From DATAYA01 sp963754235 (lineage in GTDB: Bacteria; Pseudomonadota; Alphaproteobacteria; Acetobacterales; Acetobacteraceae): DNA of 64,000 nucleotides. The position numbers and the translations under genes were made by a program. Of the stretch, positions 43,493 through 51,841 are shown piece after piece. The notes beneath the pieces were generated by a model. The model worked only from the letters and a program-made list of their open reading frames with translations. It did no database searches and was not told where the DNA came from. The stretch is taken from assembly GCA_963754235.1 (NCBI GenBank), contig CAVWFK010000006.1, positions 1 through 64,000 on the forward strand. Direction: 5' to 3'. Position 1 is the first letter of the stretch. Each line of letters opens with the position of its first letter.

Positions 43493-45250
43493 ATGAGGCG
43501 GGCCATTCCTGCCGCCCTCGCGATCGCGGGCATTGTCCTGCCCTGGGTGCTGCCGGCCTACGCGCTCACGCTGCTCGCTTATGTCGGGCTGTCGGCGCTG
43601 GTGGCACTCGGGCTGGTGCTGCTGACCGGCATCGCAGGGCAGACCTCGTTCGGCCAGGCGACCTTCGTCGGCATCGCCGCCTACACCAGCGCGTATCTTG
43701 CTAAGGTGCAGGGATTATCGCCGTTCCTCGGGCTGCCCGGGGGGCTGCTGGCGAGCGGGATCGTCGCGTGGCTGCTCGGGCTCATCACCACGCGCCTCTC
43801 GGGGCACTATCTGGCGCTTGCCTCGGTCGCGTGGGGGATCAGCTTCTACTACCTGTTCGCGACCATCGCGGCCCTCGGCGGCTTCAACGGCATGGCCGAT
43901 ATCCCGACCTTGTCGCTGTTTGGCTACCGGCTCACCGACCCGCATGGCTGGCTCTATCTGATCTGGGCGGTGCTGATCGCGTGCATCTGGCTGGCGCACA
44001 ACCTGATGGACAGCCGCCACGGCCGCGCGATCCGGGCACTCGCGACCGGGCGCGCGATGGCCGACAGTCTCGGGATCGACACCGCACGCCTGAGCCGGGC
44101 GGTGTTCGTGCTGGCGGCACTCGCCGCCGGCCTCTCGGGCTGGCTGTTCGCGCACTACCAGTTGTTCATCAACCCCTCGCCGTTCAGCCTCGATGCCGGG
44201 ATCGAATACCTGTTCATGGTGATCGTCGGCGGCCTCGCGTGGCTGTGGGGCGCAGTGCTGGGCGCGGGCGTGGTGGTGGTGCTGCGCGATCAACTGAACG
44301 ACCTGCTGCCGCGACTGATCGGCCAGCCCGGCAATTACGAGACGATCGTGTTCGCGGTCGCCGTCATCCTCATCTTGCAGCGCGCGCCCGCCGGACTGTG
44401 GCCGCTGCTGCGCCGGATCGCCGCCCCCGCGCCGCCCGCCCTCCCCGCTGCCGCCGAACGCCTGCCGCGCCGCACGCCGCCTGAGGCCGGGACGGCGCCG
44501 GCACTGGAGCTGCTGGGTGCCACACGCCGCTTCGGCGGACTGGTCGCCGCCAACGCGATCGACTTCGACGTGCGCCCCGGCGAGATCGTAGCGCTGATCG
44601 GCCCGAACGGCGCTGGCAAGACGACCGTGTTCAACCTGGTCAGCGGTGCGCTTCGCCCCGACGCGGGCCGCATCCGCATCTTCGGGCAGGAGGCGGCGGG
44701 CCTGCCCGCCCGCGACATCGCGCGGCGCGGCGTCGCGCGCACCTTCCAGCACGTGCGGCTGCTGCCGGAGCGCAGCGTGCTGGAGAACATCGCACTCGGT
44801 GCGCACCAGCGCGGCAGCGCCGGGCTGGTCGCGGCGATGCTGCGGCTGGATCGCGCGGAGGAGCGGCGGCTGCTCGCCGAGGCGGCGCGGCAGGCGGCGC
44901 GCGCCGGATTGACCGAGCGGCTGGCCGCGCCGGCCGGCGCGCTGCCGCTCGGTCAACAGCGGATCGTCGAGATCGCGCGCGCCCTCGCCGCCGACCCGCT
45001 TCTGCTGCTGCTGGACGAGCCGGCGGCGGGGCTGCGCCTACGGGAGAAGGCGCAGTTGGCGACGCTGTTGCAGGACCTGCGCGCGGAAGGGATGTCGGTG
45101 CTGCTGGTCGAGCACGACATGGATTTCGTGATGAACCTTGCCGACCGGGTGGTGGTGATGGATTTCGGCCAGCGCATCGCCGCCGGCGTGCCGCGCACGG
45201 TGCAGCGCGATCCGATGGTGCTGGAAGCCTATCTCGGCGGGATCGAATGA
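43493..45250 (+). CDS. fused LIV-type permease-ATPase (LivM-LivG fusion, system 2)
   Basis: A 585-residue fusion. Residues 1 to about 310 are a LivM permease (LSALVALGLVLLTGIAGQTS, FGQATFVGIAAYTSAYLAKV, SGHYLALASVAWGISFYYLF). After a Pro/Ala linker (APAPPALPAAAERLPRR) a LivG ATPase follows: RRFGGLVAANAIDFDVRPGE, Walker A GPNGAGKTT, LPLGQQRIVEIARAL, LLLLDEPAAGL and LLVEHDMDFVM. Such fusions are known in proteobacteria. The LPLGQQR signature departs from LSGGQ/LSYGDQ. ATG 43493 has GGAGGAGAGG upstream; the stop overlaps the next start (ATGATG). Confidence 0.9.
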   Translation: MRRAIPAALAIAGIVLPWVLPAYALTLLAYVGLSALVALGLVLLTGIAGQTSFGQATFVGIAAYTSAYLAKVQGLSPFLGLPGGLLASGIVAWLLGLITTRLSGHYLALASVAWGISFYYLFATIAALGGFNGMADIPTLSLFGYRLTDPHGWLYLIWAVLIACIWLAHNLMDSRHGRAIRALATGRAMADSLGIDTARLSRAVFVLAALAAGLSGWLFAHYQLFINPSPFSLDAGIEYLFMVIVGGLAWLWGAVLGAGVVVVLRDQLNDLLPRLIGQPGNYETIVFAVAVILILQRAPAGLWPLLRRIAAPAPPALPAAAERLPRRTPPEAGTAPALELLGATRRFGGLVAANAIDFDVRPGEIVALIGPNGAGKTTVFNLVSGALRPDAGRIRIFGQEAAGLPARDIARRGVARTFQHVRLLPERSVLENIALGAHQRGSAGLVAAMLRLDRAEERRLLAEAARQAARAGLTERLAAPAGALPLGQQRIVEIARALAADPLLLLLDEPAAGLRLREKAQLATLLQDLRAEGMSVLLVEHDMDFVMNLADRVVVMDFGQRIAAGVPRTVQRDPMVLEAYLGGIE

Positions 45251-46107
45251 TGGCACCGCAGAAGGCCAGGGGCTCCGCCCCTGGCCCCCGCCAAAGGCGC
45301 AGCCTTTGGAATCCTTTCGTCAAGGGGTCTGGGGCCTGCGGCCCCAGCGGGGTCGAGGGGCGGAGCCCCTCGCCTTTGCTTTCCATCGCCGGCCTCCGCG
45401 CCGGTTACGGCGCCGGCGAGGTGCTGCACGGCGTGGATCTCACCGTGCGCGAGCGGGAGATCGTCGCCATCGTCGGCCCCAATGGTGCGGGCAAGAGCAC
45501 GTTGATGGCCACGATTATGGGCCTGATCCCGCGCCGCGGCGGCAGCGTGCGGTTCCAGGGCGAGCCGGCGAGCGCGCGCACCGAGGCCCTGGTGGCCGCG
45601 GGCCTGGTGCTGGTGCCGGAGACCCGGGCGCTGTTTCCCGACATGAGTGTGCAGGACAATCTCGATCTCGGCACATTTGCCCGCTGGCGTGGCGGCGGCC
45701 GCGGGTTCGGACCCGACCTCGATCGCGTCTTCGCGCTGTTCCCGCGCCTGGCCGAGCGGCGGCGGCAGCTCGCCGGCACGCTCTCGGGCGGCGAGCGGCA
45801 GATGCTGGCGCTCGGCCGCGCGCTGATGGGCCGGCCGCTTCTGCTGCTGCTGGACGAACCGAGCCTCGGCCTCGCGCCGCGCATCGTGCGCGACATCTTC
45901 CGCGTGCTGGCCGAGCTGCGGCGAGAGGGGCTGGCGATCCTGCTGGTCGAGCAGAATGCGCGGGCCGCGTTGCAGCTCGCCGATCACGCCTGCGTGCTGG
46001 AGATGGGCGAGGTGGTCCTGCACGGGCCGAGCGCGGCACTCGCGGGCGACGCGCGCGTGCAGGAGACGTATTTGGGCAGCCAGAGGAGCGATCATGCCGT
46101 CGGATGA
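45247..46107 (+). CDS. LIV-type ABC ATPase (LivF, system 2) with repeat-encoded N-terminus
   Basis: A 286-residue ATPase. The LivF core starts only at about residue 44 (LLSIAGLRAGYGAGEVLHGV), then Walker A GPNGAGKST, VLVPETRALFPDMSV, signature LSGGERQMLALGRALM, Walker B LLLLDEPSLGLAP and LLVEQNARAAL. The first 44 residues (SAPGPRQRRSLWNPFVKGSG and neighbours) are encoded by a dispersed palindromic repeat that entered just after the start codon and kept the frame. ATG 45247 overlaps the previous stop, so no other start is needed. It should pair with the fused LivM-LivG protein. Confidence 0.88.
   Translation: MMAPQKARGSAPGPRQRRSLWNPFVKGSGACGPSGVEGRSPSPLLSIAGLRAGYGAGEVLHGVDLTVREREIVAIVGPNGAGKSTLMATIMGLIPRRGGSVRFQGEPASARTEALVAAGLVLVPETRALFPDMSVQDNLDLGTFARWRGGGRGFGPDLDRVFALFPRLAERRRQLAGTLSGGERQMLALGRALMGRPLLLLLDEPSLGLAPRIVRDIFRVLAELRREGLAILLVEQNARAALQLADHACVLEMGEVVLHGPSAALAGDARVQETYLGSQRSDHAVG
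45259..45380. repeat. multi-hairpin dispersed repeat (family D) inside the livF reading frame
   Basis: A chain of palindromes: AGGGGCTCCGCCCCT, AAAGGCGCAGCCTTT, CTGGGGCCTGCGGCCCCAG and AGGGGCGGAGCCCCT. This type of repeat, with GGGGCTCCGCCCC next to AAAGGCGCAGCCTTT, is common in acetic-acid-bacteria-like genomes (established by general knowledge, not searched). Here it forms codons 5-44 of a transporter ATPase. Confidence 0.8.
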
Positions 46108-46588
46108 CGTCATCGCCACCGTGGTCGATCGCGAGTCGGCGGCCGAGCCGCACCACCAGCTCGAGCTGCGCACCTGGCTGCGGGCGCTCACCTGCGTGCG
46201 GCTGATCGAAACCCAAATCCGCGCCCGGCTGCGCGCCGAGTTCGACACCACGCTGCCGCGCTTTGACGTGTTGGCACAGCTCGACGCGGCACGCGGCAGC
46301 CTGACGATGGGCGAGCTGTCGGCGCGGCTGATGGTGACCAGCGGCAACGTTACCGGGCTGATCGACGCGATGGAGCGCGAGGGGCTGGTGAGCCGCCGCC
46401 CGCATCCCTCCGACCGCCGCAGCACGCTGATCAGCACGACCGATGCCGGCCGCGACCTGTTCGCCCGGATGGCGCCGGCCCATGCCGATTGGCTGGCCGC
46501 CCTGATGGCCGGGCTGAGCCAGGGGGATACGCGAACGTTGCTGATATTGCTGGGTCGGCTAAAGCAGGGGCTGGTGCGGCCGGGGTAG
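46094..46588 (+). CDS. MarR-family transcriptional regulator
   Basis: A 164-residue winged-helix regulator: LRTWLRALTCVRLIETQIRA, FDTTLPRFDVLAQLDAARGS, the recognition helix region LSARLMVTSGNVTGLIDAME, and the wing LVSRRPHPSDRRSTLISTT. ATG 46094 has AGAGGAGC upstream and overlaps the livF 3' end by 14 nt, so it is the last gene of LIV operon 2 and may regulate it in response to an aromatic or organic-acid ligand (inference). Confidence 0.9.
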   Translation: MPSDDVIATVVDRESAAEPHHQLELRTWLRALTCVRLIETQIRARLRAEFDTTLPRFDVLAQLDAARGSLTMGELSARLMVTSGNVTGLIDAMEREGLVSRRPHPSDRRSTLISTTDAGRDLFARMAPAHADWLAALMAGLSQGDTRTLLILLGRLKQGLVRPG

Positions 46589-46614
46589 GGAACGCAGCGC
46601 TGCCGTCGCGCGGT

Positions 46615-46644
46615 TTGACAAATATTGCCATTTTTTGCCAGATA
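46615..46644 (+). promoter_or_regulatory. probable promoter of parD
   Basis: TTGACA at 46615-46620 and CAGATA at 46639-46644 with an 18-nt AT-rich spacer containing repeated TTGCCA, in an otherwise GC-rich region. It ends 20 bp before the parD ATG. The TTGCCA repeats may be the antitoxin's operator. Confidence 0.5.
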
Positions 46645-46663
46645 GGAATTGGAGGGCTTTTCG

Positions 46664-46915
46664 ATGGCGACGATGAATGTTTCCCTGCCCGATCCGATGA
46701 GGGATTGGGTCGAGGCGCAAGCCAAAACGGGCCGTTACAGCAGCGTCAGCGACTATGTGCGCGACCTGATCCGGCGCGATCAGGACCGGGCGGACAAGCT
46801 GTCGGAGCTGCAAAAGCTCATCGCCGAGGGGATTGAAAGCGGGGTCAGCTCCCAGTCAATCGACGATCTTCTGAAAACCGCCCGCGAACGAGCGGCGGGG
46901 GATCACGCCCTGTAG
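46664..46915 (+). CDS. parD: ParD-family antitoxin
   Basis: An 83-residue ribbon-helix-helix antitoxin: ATMNVSLPDPMRDWVEAQAK, then GRYSSVSDYVRDLIRRDQDR and an extended C-terminal arm that would wrap the toxin. ATG 46664 has GGAGGG upstream and fits the conserved start better than the in-frame codon at 46649. It precedes a ParE-like reading frame with overlapping ends, the standard order. Confidence 0.88.
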   Translation: MATMNVSLPDPMRDWVEAQAKTGRYSSVSDYVRDLIRRDQDRADKLSELQKLIAEGIESGVSSQSIDDLLKTARERAAGDHAL

Positions 46916-47192
46916 GACAACACGGCAAGCCGATCAGGACATCATCGACATCTACCTTTGGGGCTGCCGCGAATTCGGCCAGCCCCAAGCCGAGCGATAT
47001 CACGCGGGGTTGGCGGCAACGTTGGACCTGATTGCTGACAACCCGCGCATCGCCCGTGAGCGGGCTGAATTCAATCCCCCCGTCCGGCTGCACCCCTATC
47101 AGTCGCACATGATCGTGTACCTGCTGGATGGCAGAGGCGTGCTGATCGTCCGCGTCCTACACGGGCGGCAGGATTGGGAAAGCTGCCTCTGA
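46914..47192 (+). pseudogene. parE: ParE-family toxin lacking a canonical start codon
   Basis: The frame gives about 92 residues of ParE/RelE type: TTRQADQDIIDIYLWGCREF, GLAATLDLIADNPRIARERA, then VRLHPYQSHMIVYLLDGRGV and VRVLHGRQDWESCL. Going upstream, the frame holds no ATG, GTG, TTG or CTG before a stop at 46872-46874. The local sequence CCCTGTAGGACA would contain GTG-AGG-ACA if one G were restored, which would also change the parD stop from TAG to TGA. Either a base is missing from the sequence or the toxin has lost its start; TTG 47010 would remove 30 residues. Confidence 0.75.
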
Positions 47193-47276
47193 TCCCCATG
47201 CTGACAAACGGACCCACTACCCGGGTATGCCCGGCATAGGTGGCCGACACCGCGACGGCGGCCTATATGGGCGGCG

Positions 47277-48095
47277 ATGCAGACCCCATTCCGCAAGATG
47301 CACGGCGCCGGCAACGACTTCGTCGTGCTGGATGCGCGCCACATCCCGCCGTCGATCACGCCCGCGCGGGCAGCGGCGCTCGCCGATCGGCGCACCGGGA
47401 TCGGCTGCGACCAGCTCATCGTGATCGAACCCGGGGGCGAGGGCGCCGACGCGGTCATGCACATTCGCAACCCCGACGGCGGCGAGGCCGGCGCCTGTGG
47501 CAACGCGACCCGCTGCGTCGCCGCACTGCTGTTTGCCGAGACCGGCCATGGCCGCGCCGTCATCCGCACCGTCGCGGGCACCCTGCCGGCGGAGGCGCTG
47601 GCGGACGGGCGGGTGCGGGTGGACATGGGCGCGGTGCGGCTGGACTGGCGCGACATCCCGCTCGCGCACGAAGCCGACACGCTGCATCTGCCGTTACCGG
47701 GCGATCCCGCCGCCGCTTCGATTGGCAACCCGCACGCGACCTTTTTCGTAGCCGACGCCGAGCATTATCCCGTCGCCGAACTCGGCGCCCGGCTGGAGCG
47801 TGATCCGCTGTTCCCCGAACGCGCCAACATCGGTTTTGCCAGCGTCCTCGCGCCCGACCGCATCCGCCTCCGGGTTTGGGAGCGCGGCGCGGGGCTGACC
47901 CGTGCCTGCGGGTCGGGCGCATGCGCCGCGTTGGTGAACGCACACCGGCGCGGGCTGGCCGCGCGGCGTGCAACCGTGATCGTGGACGGCGGCGAGATCG
48001 AGATCGAATGGCGCGCCGACGGGCACGTGCTGATGGCCGGCCCGGTCGCCACCGCGTTCCAGGGCAGCGTCGATCTGGCGGCGTATCCGGTATGA
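47277..48095 (+). CDS. dapF: diaminopimelate epimerase
   Basis: A 272-residue PLP-independent epimerase converting LL- to meso-diaminopimelate for peptidoglycan and lysine. The substrate-loop start is MHGAGNDFVVLD; both catalytic cysteines are present, Cys74 in GACGNATRC and Cys211 in TRACGSGACAAL; GNPHATFFV and ERANIGFA are conserved. ATG 47277. The stop overlaps mtaB (ATGA). A dapF-mtaB-ftsY order is common in alphaproteobacteria. The frame is intact. Confidence 0.97.
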   Translation: MQTPFRKMHGAGNDFVVLDARHIPPSITPARAAALADRRTGIGCDQLIVIEPGGEGADAVMHIRNPDGGEAGACGNATRCVAALLFAETGHGRAVIRTVAGTLPAEALADGRVRVDMGAVRLDWRDIPLAHEADTLHLPLPGDPAAASIGNPHATFFVADAEHYPVAELGARLERDPLFPERANIGFASVLAPDRIRLRVWERGAGLTRACGSGACAALVNAHRRGLAARRATVIVDGGEIEIEWRADGHVLMAGPVATAFQGSVDLAAYPV

Positions 48096-49310
48096 GCGCC
48101 GAAATCATCACCTTCGGCTGCCGGCTGAACACGGTGGAGGGTGAGATAATCCGCGCCCACGCCGCGCATCTCGCCGATACGGTCGTCGTCAACACCTGCG
48201 CCGTGACCGCCGAGGCCGAGCGGCAGGCGCGGCAGGCGATCCGCCGCATCCGCCGCGAGCGGCCGGATGCGCGGATCATCGCCACCGGCTGCGCGGCGCA
48301 GATCGCGCCCGACGCCTGGGCGCATCTGCCGGGGGTCGCGCGCGTGCTCGGCAACGCCGAAAAGCTCGATGCCGCGTCGTGGGCTGACGGCGCCGGATCG
48401 GCGGTGGGCGACATTGCCGCCGCACGCGCGACGACGGCGCGTCCTGTCGCCGGCTTTGCCGGCCGCGCGCGCGCCTTCGTCGAGGTGCAGCATGGCTGCG
48501 ACCATCGCTGCACGTTCTGCATCATTCCCGCCGGCCGCGGCCCGAGCCGCAGCGTGCCGGCGGCGGCGGTGATCGATCACGTCCGCGCCCTGGTTGCCGA
48601 CGGCTTCGCCGAGGCGGTGCTGACGGGTGTCGATCTGACCAGCTATGGCGCTCCCGATCATCCGAGCCTGGGCGTGCTCGTGCGGCGCATCCTGGCCGAG
48701 GTGCCGGAACTGCCGCGGCTGCGGCTCTCGTCGCTCGATCCGCAGGAGATCGATGACGCGCTGTGGCGGTTGCTGGCGGAGGAGCCTCGGCTGATGCCGC
48801 ATCTGCATCTGTCGATCCAGGCGGGCTCGGACCTGATCCTGAAGCGCATGAAGCGCCGCCATAGCCGCGCGGGGGCATTGGCGGCGATCGCGCGCGCGCG
48901 CGCGCTGCGGCCGGGGATCGCGGTCGGCGCCGACCTGATCGCGGGATTTCCGACCGAGACCGACGCACTGTTCGACGAGACGCTGGCTTTCGTGGAGGAA
49001 GCGGCGCTGCCCTATCTGCACGTCTTTCCGTACAGCGAGCGCCCCGGCACGCCGGCCGCGCGGATGCCGCCGGTGCCGGTGCCGCAGCGGCGCGAACGGG
49101 CGGCCCGGCTGCGCGAGGCCGCGCGAGGCCATGCCGCACGCTTCCATGCGGGCCTGGTCGGGCGCGAGGTCGCAGGTACTCGTCGAGCGCGACGGGGCCG
49201 GCCGCTCGGAGCATTTCTCTCCCGTGCGCGGTGCGGTGGGCCGCCCTGGAGCGGTGGCGCGCGCGCGCGTCGCGGACGCCGATGCCGACGGGCTGATCGC
49301 GGCGGCCTGA
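48092..49310 (+). CDS. mtaB: tRNA t(6)A37 methylthiotransferase MtaB, frameshifted near the end in this sequence
   Basis: A radical-SAM methylthiotransferase making ms2t6A in tRNAs reading ANN codons. It has the N-terminal cluster region (IITFGCRLNTVEGEII, VVVNTCAVTAEAERQARQAI, ATGCAAQ), the radical-SAM motif HGCDHRCTFCIIPAGRG and DLIAGFPTETDALFDETL. Near 49172 one extra G (GAGGTC-g-CAGGTA) shifts the frame. Corrected, it reads EVQVLVERDGAGRSEHFSPV and ends at TGA 49308-49310. As given, the frame runs on into ftsY as one long ORF. It overlaps dapF by 4 nt. Confidence 0.9.
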
Positions 49311-49312
49311 AA

Positions 49313-50233
49313 ATGGCGCTCGGGTTCTTCACGCGCCTCAAGGAAGGGCTTTCGCGCAGCACGCAGAAGCTGACGGGCGGGATCTCCGCGACCTTCGCGC
49401 GCCGCCGGCTCGACGATGCGGCGCTGGAGGAGCTGGAGGATTTGCTGATCGGCGCCGATCTCGGCGTCGATGTCGCGGCGAAGGTCATCGAGAGCTTTCG
49501 GCGCAGCCGCTTCGGCCGCGAGGTGACCGACGAGGAGGTGAAGCAGGCGCTGGCCGAGGAGATCGCGCCGATCCTGGCACCGGTCGCGACCCCGCTGGTG
49601 ATCGACCGCGCGCGGCAGCCGCACGTGGTGCTGGTGGTGGGCGTCAACGGCACCGGCAAGACCACGACGATCGGCAAGCTTGCGCTGCAATACCGCGAGC
49701 AGCGACTGCGCCCGGTGCTGGTCGCGGGCGACACGTTCCGCGCCGCCGCCGTCGAGCAGCTTCAGGTCTGGGGCGAGCGCGTCGGCGCCCCGGTGATCGC
49801 CGGGCCACCACAGGCCGACGCCGCCGGGCTGGCGTTCACCGCACTAACCCGGGCGCGCGCGGAACGGGCGGACGTGCTGCTGATCGACACCGCCGGCCGG
49901 TTGCACAACAAGTCCGTGCTGATGGAGGAACTCCAAAAAATCATCCGCGTGATGCGCAAGCAGGACGCGAGCGTGCCGCATTCGGTGCTGCTGGTGCTGG
50001 ATGCAACGACCGGTCAGAACGCGATCGAGCAGGTGCGCGTGTTCAAGGAGATGGTGGATGTGACGGGGCTGATCGTGACCAAGCTCGACGGCAGCGCACG
50101 CGGCGGCGTGGTAGTCGCGCTGGCGCAAGCTTTCGGGCTGCCGGTTCATGCGGTCGGCGTGGGCGAGCAGGCCGGCGACCTGCGGCCGTTCGATGCGACC
50201 GAGTTCGCCCGTGGGCTGGTCGGGGCGGCGTAG
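49313..50233 (+). CDS. ftsY: signal recognition particle receptor FtsY
   Basis: A 306-residue NG-domain GTPase that docks ribosome-SRP complexes at the membrane. N-domain: LDDAALEELEDLLIGADLGV. G motifs: GVNGTGKTTTIGKLA near residue 110, AGDTFRAAAVEQL, LLIDTAGRLHNK near 192 and TKLDGSARGG near 257; the end is GEQAGDLRPFDATEF. It lacks the long acidic A-domain of E. coli, as is usual in alphaproteobacteria. ATG 49313 comes 2 bp after the corrected mtaB stop. Confidence 0.97.
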   Translation: MALGFFTRLKEGLSRSTQKLTGGISATFARRRLDDAALEELEDLLIGADLGVDVAAKVIESFRRSRFGREVTDEEVKQALAEEIAPILAPVATPLVIDRARQPHVVLVVGVNGTGKTTTIGKLALQYREQRLRPVLVAGDTFRAAAVEQLQVWGERVGAPVIAGPPQADAAGLAFTALTRARAERADVLLIDTAGRLHNKSVLMEELQKIIRVMRKQDASVPHSVLLVLDATTGQNAIEQVRVFKEMVDVTGLIVTKLDGSARGGVVVALAQAFGLPVHAVGVGEQAGDLRPFDATEFARGLVGAA

Positions 50234-50301
50234 GCTCGGCTGATTCAGCTTTCCGGCAATGATCATATCATGAACGGCTCAAGCCCTCTCCGCCCCCAGG
50301 G

Positions 50302-51779
50302 CTACGGGATTCACACATGACCCGTAACGATCTGTGTGGGTGGGAATCGCTTGGCGAGCAGAAAGCCCTCGGCCATGGCGGCGAAGCGATCCCATCCGCG
50401 TCGGATGACCTTGGGTCCGGGCGGCTTGTAGTAGCCGGTCCAGCCGCCGAGCCGCGCGACAATCCAGGTGATCCAGGCGAGGCTGTGCGGTGGATGAGGG
50501 TTCTGCTGCTTCGCCGTCTTGCCTTCCAGCGTCGGGCCGATGGCCTCTGCCGCCGCGATGAGGGCGGGATCGGCGACATCACTGGCCGGGCGCGGGCCGC
50601 CGTCGCGGGCATCGACCAGCTGGATGGTGCGCACCGCCGCGCCGAGGCCGATGGCGGCCAGCTTGAACAGGCGCTCGGCATCGCGCAGTTGCACATCGGG
50701 CAGACCAAGGCCGTCGCTCTTCAACGCCCGGAAGGTCTGTTCGATGCGCCAGCGCAGACGATACAGCCGGACCACTTCGGCGGCCTGCTCGGCGGTCTCG
50801 GCGGGCAGTGTGGTGAGCAGCCGCCAGCAGATCGGCGGGGTGCCGGCGGGCGGCTGATCCTCGATCGCCTCGACCAGAGTGAGCGTGAGCTGGGCGGGAT
50901 CGGTCTCGACCAAGCCATTGCGGGGGCGTTTGATGCAGACCCGCCCGGCGCGCAGCGCGATGGTCGCGGTCCGCCCGCGATCGCCGGGTCCGCGCGGCGG
51001 CACGTCGAGCGGATAGGTCGCCAGCACTGGACAGACGGCAGCTTGCGCGAACAGCCGCCCGCCATCCTCGAGCGCGCGATCCTGGGCCGCGCGCACCAGC
51101 AACTCCGCCCGCTCCGGGCGGCGGGCGAACAGCGCGTAGAGGTCGCTATCGCGGTCGCCGACCACGATCACCTGCGCCGCCGCTTCCGCCCGTTGCGCCG
51201 CTATGGCAGCCCCGTCCAGCCAACGCTTGGACTCCTTTTCGGCCAATTCTCGTTGGCGCCGCGGCCGGCAATCGCTGCCGTCCTGGTCCGGCCGGCGGCT
51301 CCAGATCTGCGCGCCCAGGATGCCCAGCACCGCCTCATCGGCGGCATCCACCGCAATCGTCGGGTGGATGAAGAAGCCAAGCCCGACACCGTCGCCGCCG
51401 CGACCCAGCCCACGGCGATCGCGGTCACGACCGTGGAAATTGATCTCCGTCGTGTCCTGGATCGCCACGATCCGCCGCCCGGCGCAGGCACCGGCCGTGC
51501 GCTCGCCGAGCGTGCCGATGATCTCGCCCACGGTGACCTCCGGACAGTCCAGAAACCGGTGCACCCCGATCTCGCCCGCCCGGGTCTCGCCGATTGTGCG
51601 GATCGTCAACGAGCCGCAGGCGACCGCCCGCCCCATGATCAACGCGCCACGCTCCTCCCGCCGCGGGTCACCGAAATGCCCGATTGTCATCCGTTCGCTC
51701 ACCCTCGCCCCCCTCCGTCGGAACGAGCGCTTGAACCATTCCCCTCCGCGTCGCGCCAAGACTTGTGTGAATACCGTAG
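50302..51779. mobile_element. IS4-family insertion sequence, 1478 bp, with 10-bp target duplication
   Basis: Terminal inverted repeats CTACGGGATTCACACA (left) and CTACGGTATTCACACA (right, reverse-complemented) differ at one position. The flanks carry a perfect direct repeat GCCCCCAGGG (50292-50301 and 51780-51789), the target duplication. The transposase is intact, and the matching flanks indicate a recent insertion into a family A palindrome, 68 bp downstream of ftsY. Confidence 0.93.
50311..51702 (-). CDS. IS4-family transposase
   Basis: A 463-residue DDE transposase of the IS4 family with Tn5-like features. It shows IMGRAVACGSLTIRTIG, the first Asp in VAIQDTTEINFHGRD, GLGFFIHPTIAVDAADEAVL, the second Asp in VVGDRDSDLYALFARR and the Y-x2-R-x3-E-x6-K signature in YRLRWRIEQTFRALKSDGL. 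GTG 51702 (VSERMTIG) has a GGAGG-rich leader inside the element; ATG 51690 is an alternative. The frame continues upstream to 51891, but that part is outside the IS. Its stop codon lies within the left terminal repeat. Confidence 0.92.
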   Translation of the reverse strand: MSERMTIGHFGDPRREERGALIMGRAVACGSLTIRTIGETRAGEIGVHRFLDCPEVTVGEIIGTLGERTAGACAGRRIVAIQDTTEINFHGRDRDRRGLGRGGDGVGLGFFIHPTIAVDAADEAVLGILGAQIWSRRPDQDGSDCRPRRQRELAEKESKRWLDGAAIAAQRAEAAAQVIVVGDRDSDLYALFARRPERAELLVRAAQDRALEDGGRLFAQAAVCPVLATYPLDVPPRGPGDRGRTATIALRAGRVCIKRPRNGLVETDPAQLTLTLVEAIEDQPPAGTPPICWRLLTTLPAETAEQAAEVVRLYRLRWRIEQTFRALKSDGLGLPDVQLRDAERLFKLAAIGLGAAVRTIQLVDARDGGPRPASDVADPALIAAAEAIGPTLEGKTAKQQNPHPPHSLAWITWIVARLGGWTGYYKPPGPKVIRRGWDRFAAMAEGFLLAKRFPPTQIVTGHV

Positions 51780-51841
51780 GCCCCCAGGGGCGGAGAGGGA
51801 GTTGAGCGTCGCCACTGGCAACGTGGAGCACAGCCTGGGTA

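Larger units (their letters stand above)
50284..51805. repeat. family A palindrome split by an IS element
   Basis: The left half (CCCTCTCCGCCCCCAGGG, ending at 50301) and the right half (from GCCCCCAGGGGCGGAGAG at 51780) reunite into the standard palindrome once the IS and one copy of the 10-bp duplication are removed. The right edge continues GGAGTTGAGCGTCGCC, matching in reverse the left edge of the copy near 54.76 kb. Confidence 0.85.

Noticed and set aside
47010..47192. ParE starting at TTG 47010
   Set aside because: This would remove about 30 conserved N-terminal residues, including TTRQADQDIIDIY, that belong to the toxin fold.
47876..50233. An MtaB-FtsY fusion protein of 785 residues
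   Set aside because: The joined frame exists only because of one extra G near 49172. Correcting it gives a normal MtaB ending at 49310 and a normal FtsY start at 49313.
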